Shown here in pieces: positions 61,638 through 64,000 of a stretch of 64,000 nt of DNA. Numbering within the stretch: the stretch's first letter is position 1; every line of letters starts with the position of its first letter. Source of the stretch: Bradyrhizobium sp. ISRA430 (GTDB lineage Bacteria > Pseudomonadota > Alphaproteobacteria > Rhizobiales > Xanthobacteraceae). The DNA is taken from the NCBI RefSeq assembly GCF_029909975.1, contig NZ_CP094516.1, forward strand, positions 186,001 through 250,000. The letters are read 5' to 3'. The position numbers were made by a program, and so were the translations under genes. The notes beneath the pieces are model-generated. The model saw only the letters and a list, made by a program, of their open reading frames with translations, did not search any database and was not told where the DNA came from.

Positions 61638-62891
61638 TTCGGGAGGATAACAGTCGTAGACGAGGGCCTTGAAGGCAGGCGTGATGCGGCCGCGCTCGTT
61701 CTGGGTCTGCTGCATCATGATGTAGACCATGTCGAGCTTGGGATCGACGCCGAAATAGGTGCCGCTGCCCGAGTCCCACTTCAATTCGCCGATCGAGCCC
61801 GGCGGCGGCGGCTTCGCGTTGCCGGGATCGGTGCGCACCGCAAGGCCGTAGCCGTAGCCGAAACCGTCGCCCGGGAAATAGAAATAGTCGCGCCCGACGC
61901 CGGAGCCCGGCCCGATGTGATCGGTCGTCATGTCCTTGAACGCAGCCGGGCTCAGGTAGCGCTTGCTCTCGAACTCGCCGCCGTTGAGCAGCATCTGCGC
62001 GAAGCGCTGATAGTCGGTGATGGTCGAGAGCAGGCCGCCGCCGCCGGATTGCCATTCGGGATGGTCGAGGCGTTCGCGCTCGGCGGCGAGCAGGATGTGG
62101 TCGCTCGGCAGCGGACGCGCCATCCGCGCAAGCTCCTCCTCTGTCGCCAGCACGAACTTGGTGCTGCTCATGCCGAGCGGATCCAAGATGTGCTGCTTCA
62201 GGAAGTCGTAGAGCCTCTGTCCGGAAATCACCTCGATGACGCGGCCGAGCACGTCGGTCGAGTGACCGTAGCGCCACAGCGTCCCTGGCTGGCGCGCCAG
62301 CGGCAGGCGCGCGATGCGCTCGGCGAATTCCCTATTGTCGAACTGGCCCTCGAAGATATTGGCCGCCTTATAGGCCTGCTCGACCCATTTGCCGCCGATA
62401 TAGTCGTAGCTGATCCCCGAGGTGTGCCGCATCAGATCCTGGATGCTCACGGGACGGTTCGGCGGCACGAGATCCAGCGCCAGCTTGCCGTCGGGCTTGG
62501 TGACCTCCAGCCCCACTTTGGTATCGGCAAAGGACGGGATGTATTTCGACACGGGATCGGCGAGCGCGAGCTTGCCGGCATCGATCAGCATCATCGCCCC
62601 GAGGCTCGTGATCGGCTTGGTCATCGAGTGGATGGCGAAGATCGTGTCGGTCGTCATGGCAAGACCGGTCCGGACATCGCGCACGCCAAATGTCTTCAGA
62701 TAGACCGGCTTGCCATGCTGCTGGACCAGGATCACGGCGCCCGGCAGCCGGCCGCTCGTCACCTCATTGTCGAAGAACGCCGTGATACGGTCGAGCTGTT
62801 CGGGAGCAGGGGAGGGGACGCTGGAGGCGCGCCCGCGCGCCATCGTGCCGGCCAGCAGTGCCGCTCCGACGAGAAATTCACGCCGCTTCAT
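61623..62891 (-). CDS. Serine hydrolase (beta-lactamase/esterase family VIII)
   Basis: 422 residues from ATG 62891 (MKRREFLVGA). N-terminal Tat-like or Sec signal. SxxK at S89-K92 (HSMTKPI), tyrosine in WRYGHSTD. Such proteins are esterases or DD-peptidase-like; beta-lactam resistance is not implied. Convergent overlap of 15 bp with the GGDEF-EAL gene. Confidence 0.9.
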   Translation of the reverse strand: MKRREFLVGAALLAGTMARGRASSVPSPAPEQLDRITAFFDNEVTSGRLPGAVILVQQHGKPVYLKTFGVRDVRTGLAMTTDTIFAIHSMTKPITSLGAMMLIDAGKLALADPVSKYIPSFADTKVGLEVTKPDGKLALDLVPPNRPVSIQDLMRHTSGISYDYIGGKWVEQAYKAANIFEGQFDNREFAERIARLPLARQPGTLWRYGHSTDVLGRVIEVISGQRLYDFLKQHILDPLGMSSTKFVLATEEELARMARPLPSDHILLAAERERLDHPEWQSGGGGLLSTITDYQRFAQMLLNGGEFESKRYLSPAAFKDMTTDHIGPGSGVGRDYFYFPGDGFGYGYGLAVRTDPGNAKPPPPGSIGELKWDSGSGTYFGVDPKLDMVYIMMQQTQNERGRITPAFKALVYDCYPPELRRP

Positions 62892-62954
62892 CCGGGCTTC
62901 CTCCCTCGCCGGGATCAAAGCCGCAAGACGCTCAAGGCGTCAACAAGACATCGA

Positions 62955-63518
62955 TTAGAATCGGGTCACGATCTCCGACAGGGCGGGGCGAGGGCGGTCC
63001 TCGCTCGGCTTGGTCGGCTTGCCGATATGCACGAAGCCGATGAGCTTTTCGTCCGGCTTGAGGCCAAGCCCGTCCATCACGTCGCGATCGAAGGCGAACC
63101 AGCCAGTCAGCCAGCAGGCGCCGTAGCCGAGCGCCGTCGCCGCCGTGAGAATGTTCATGGCGCTGGCGCCCGCTGACAATTCCTGCTCCCACCCCGGCAC
63201 CTTCGGATGCGGCTTGGTGAAGCTGACGATGCCGATCACCAGCGGGGCGTCTGTGAGCCGCTTCCGCTCGATCTCGATGTCGGCCGCCGCCGCCCCGGGA
63301 TTCTTCCGGGCGAAAACCTTGGCAATCACCTCGCCGGCGCGCGCACGTGCGTCGCCCTCGAAGATGATGAAGCGCCACGGCGCGAGCTTGCCGTGGTCGG
63401 GCACGCGCGCACCGATGGTCAAGATGGTCTCGAGCTCGGCCGGCGAGGGGCCGGGCCCTATCATCTCGCGCGGCTTGACCGAGCGGCGGGTCTTCAGGAG
63501 TTCGATGGCGTCCGGCAC
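62955..63518 (-). CDS. Nitroreductase-family FMN oxidoreductase
   Basis: 187 residues from GTG 63518 (MPDAIELLKTRRSVKP), with GAGG upstream. FMN-binding RRSVKP near the start, ARVPDHGKLAPWRFI, and GYGACWLTGW near the end. YdjA-like NAD(P)H-dependent nitro- or quinone reductase. The frame is open further upstream but this start fits the family length. Confidence 0.9.
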   Translation of the reverse strand: MPDAIELLKTRRSVKPREMIGPGPSPAELETILTIGARVPDHGKLAPWRFIIFEGDARARAGEVIAKVFARKNPGAAAADIEIERKRLTDAPLVIGIVSFTKPHPKVPGWEQELSAGASAMNILTAATALGYGACWLTGWFAFDRDVMDGLGLKPDEKLIGFVHIGKPTKPSEDRPRPALSEIVTRF

Positions 63519-63612
63519 TTGCGGTATCCTCTTCGGCTGGTCGTCGGGCGTGCAATCCCGAGATAGGCATGCACGCCCGCAACCGAAAGCCGGTTTAGAT
63601 CGATTAAAGGGA

Positions 63613-64000
63613 TCAGACCGCACCCCGCGCCCGCCGGACGTCCGGCGGGGTCGCCTCGTCGAGGAGCGCGGCGAGCGCCTCCTGCGTCGTCATCACCTTC
63701 TGTCCCTCGCTGCCGAGCCGGCGGACGGAGACCGAGTGCGTCTCGGCCTCTTTCTTGCCGACCACGAGCAGCGCCGGGATCTTGGCCAGCGAGTGCTCGC
63801 GGACCTTGTAGTTGATCTTCTCGTTGCGCAGATCGATCTCGACCCGCAAGCCAGCGCGCCGCGCCTGTTCCACCACCTGCTTGGCGTATTCGTCGGCCTC
63901 GGAGGTGATGGTGGTGACCACCACCTGCACCGGCGACAGCCAGAGCGGGAAGTTGCCGGCATAGTGCTCGATCAGGATGCCGATGTAGCGCTCCATCGAG
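63613..64000 (-). CDS. thrS: Threonyl-tRNA synthetase, C-terminal part (cut by window edge)
   Basis: About 127 visible residues on the reverse strand, open past the right edge. Sequence is the end of the catalytic core and the anticodon-binding domain: [51 protein letters not shown], and [13 protein letters not shown]. Charges tRNA-Thr with threonine. The zinc-site catalytic part lies outside. Confidence 0.95.
   Translation of the reverse strand, partial: SMERYIGILIEHYAGNFPLWLSPVQVVVTTITSEADEYAKQVVEQARRAGLRVEIDLRNEKINYKVREHSLAKIPALLVVGKKEAETHSVSVRRLGSEGQKVMTTQEALAALLDEATPPDVRRARGAV

Noticed and set aside
1..64000. CRISPR array, prophage, secretion system or toxin-antitoxin locus
   Set aside because: No regularly spaced repeats, integrase, phage structural or secretion genes were seen; palindromic repeats here are isolated intergenic elements.

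Overview
The window looks like chromosomal DNA of a Bradyrhizobium-type alphaproteobacterium (Bradyrhizobiaceae). The basis is high GC with strong third-position bias, Rhizobiales-type small proteins (DUF3126, zf-CHCC, BTLCP, Phasin_2, PAS_5), many ABC uptake systems, and several families of palindromic intergenic repeats that I recognise from this group. This taxon is inferred from gene content; no search was run. Most of the window is ordinary chromosome. I see no CRISPR array, prophage, secretion system or clear defence island. The only mobile element is a partial IS30-type transposase gene at the left edge.

Layout. 1-400: end of an IS30-like insertion sequence. 543-7392: peptide ABC importer (fused two-domain ATPase, two permeases, M20 metallopeptidase, and a divergent substrate-binding protein). 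7620-13186: GT39-like membrane glycosyltransferase, an unusual two-HKD phospholipase D-like protein, and a Bcr/CflA-type MFS exporter. 13543-14937: GT87-like membrane protein whose 3' end runs antisense into tRNA-Leu(UAA), which supplies its stop codon. 15111-25630: lipoprotein, FAD monooxygenase with zf-CHCC protein, alpha/beta hydrolase, serine acetyltransferase (cysE) with DUF3126, an AraC relic next to a lower-GC membrane gene, and a gamma-carbonic-anhydrase-like protein. 25771-29921: a HAMP-PAS-PAS receptor with no output domain, then a run of small proteins including a coupled pair with an Rmf-like 54-residue product. 30036-35894: polyamine-type ABC importer with an Asp/Glu/hydantoin racemase-family gene and a divergent GntR/FCD regulator.

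36115-49884: amidohydrolase, CYTH-CHAD protein, transglutaminase-like protease, tandem-PilZ protein, HAD phosphatase, methyltransferase, zinc alcohol dehydrogenase, cupin, DEAD-box helicase with DbpA-type RNA-binding domain, GNAT acetyltransferase, secreted PF03640 protein and a phasin. 50002-57887: Crp-family regulator, membrane-anchored DJ-1/PfpI protein with a tandem duplication over its start, PAS_5 protein, rhomboid protease preceded by a possible sRNA or attenuator, CBS protein, patatin-like phospholipase, and secreted or small hypothetical proteins. 57926-59085: about 1.1 kb of stacked palindromic repeats without a convincing gene. 59172-64000: PAS-GGDEF-EAL protein, serine hydrolase, nitroreductase, and the C-terminal part of threonyl-tRNA synthetase cut by the right edge.

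The best-supported co-operating groups are the two ABC importers with their enzymes, the two-gene zf-CHCC/FAD-monooxygenase operon, and the ATGA-coupled small-protein pair at 27499-27890. Several c-di-GMP-type proteins (tandem PilZ, GGDEF-EAL) are present but not clustered. I did not find a coherent multi-gene novel system. The most unusual items are local architectures: the tRNA/CDS antisense overlap, the start-codon duplication, the output-less receptor, the Rmf-like pair, the putative RNA upstream of the rhomboid gene, and the repeat block.
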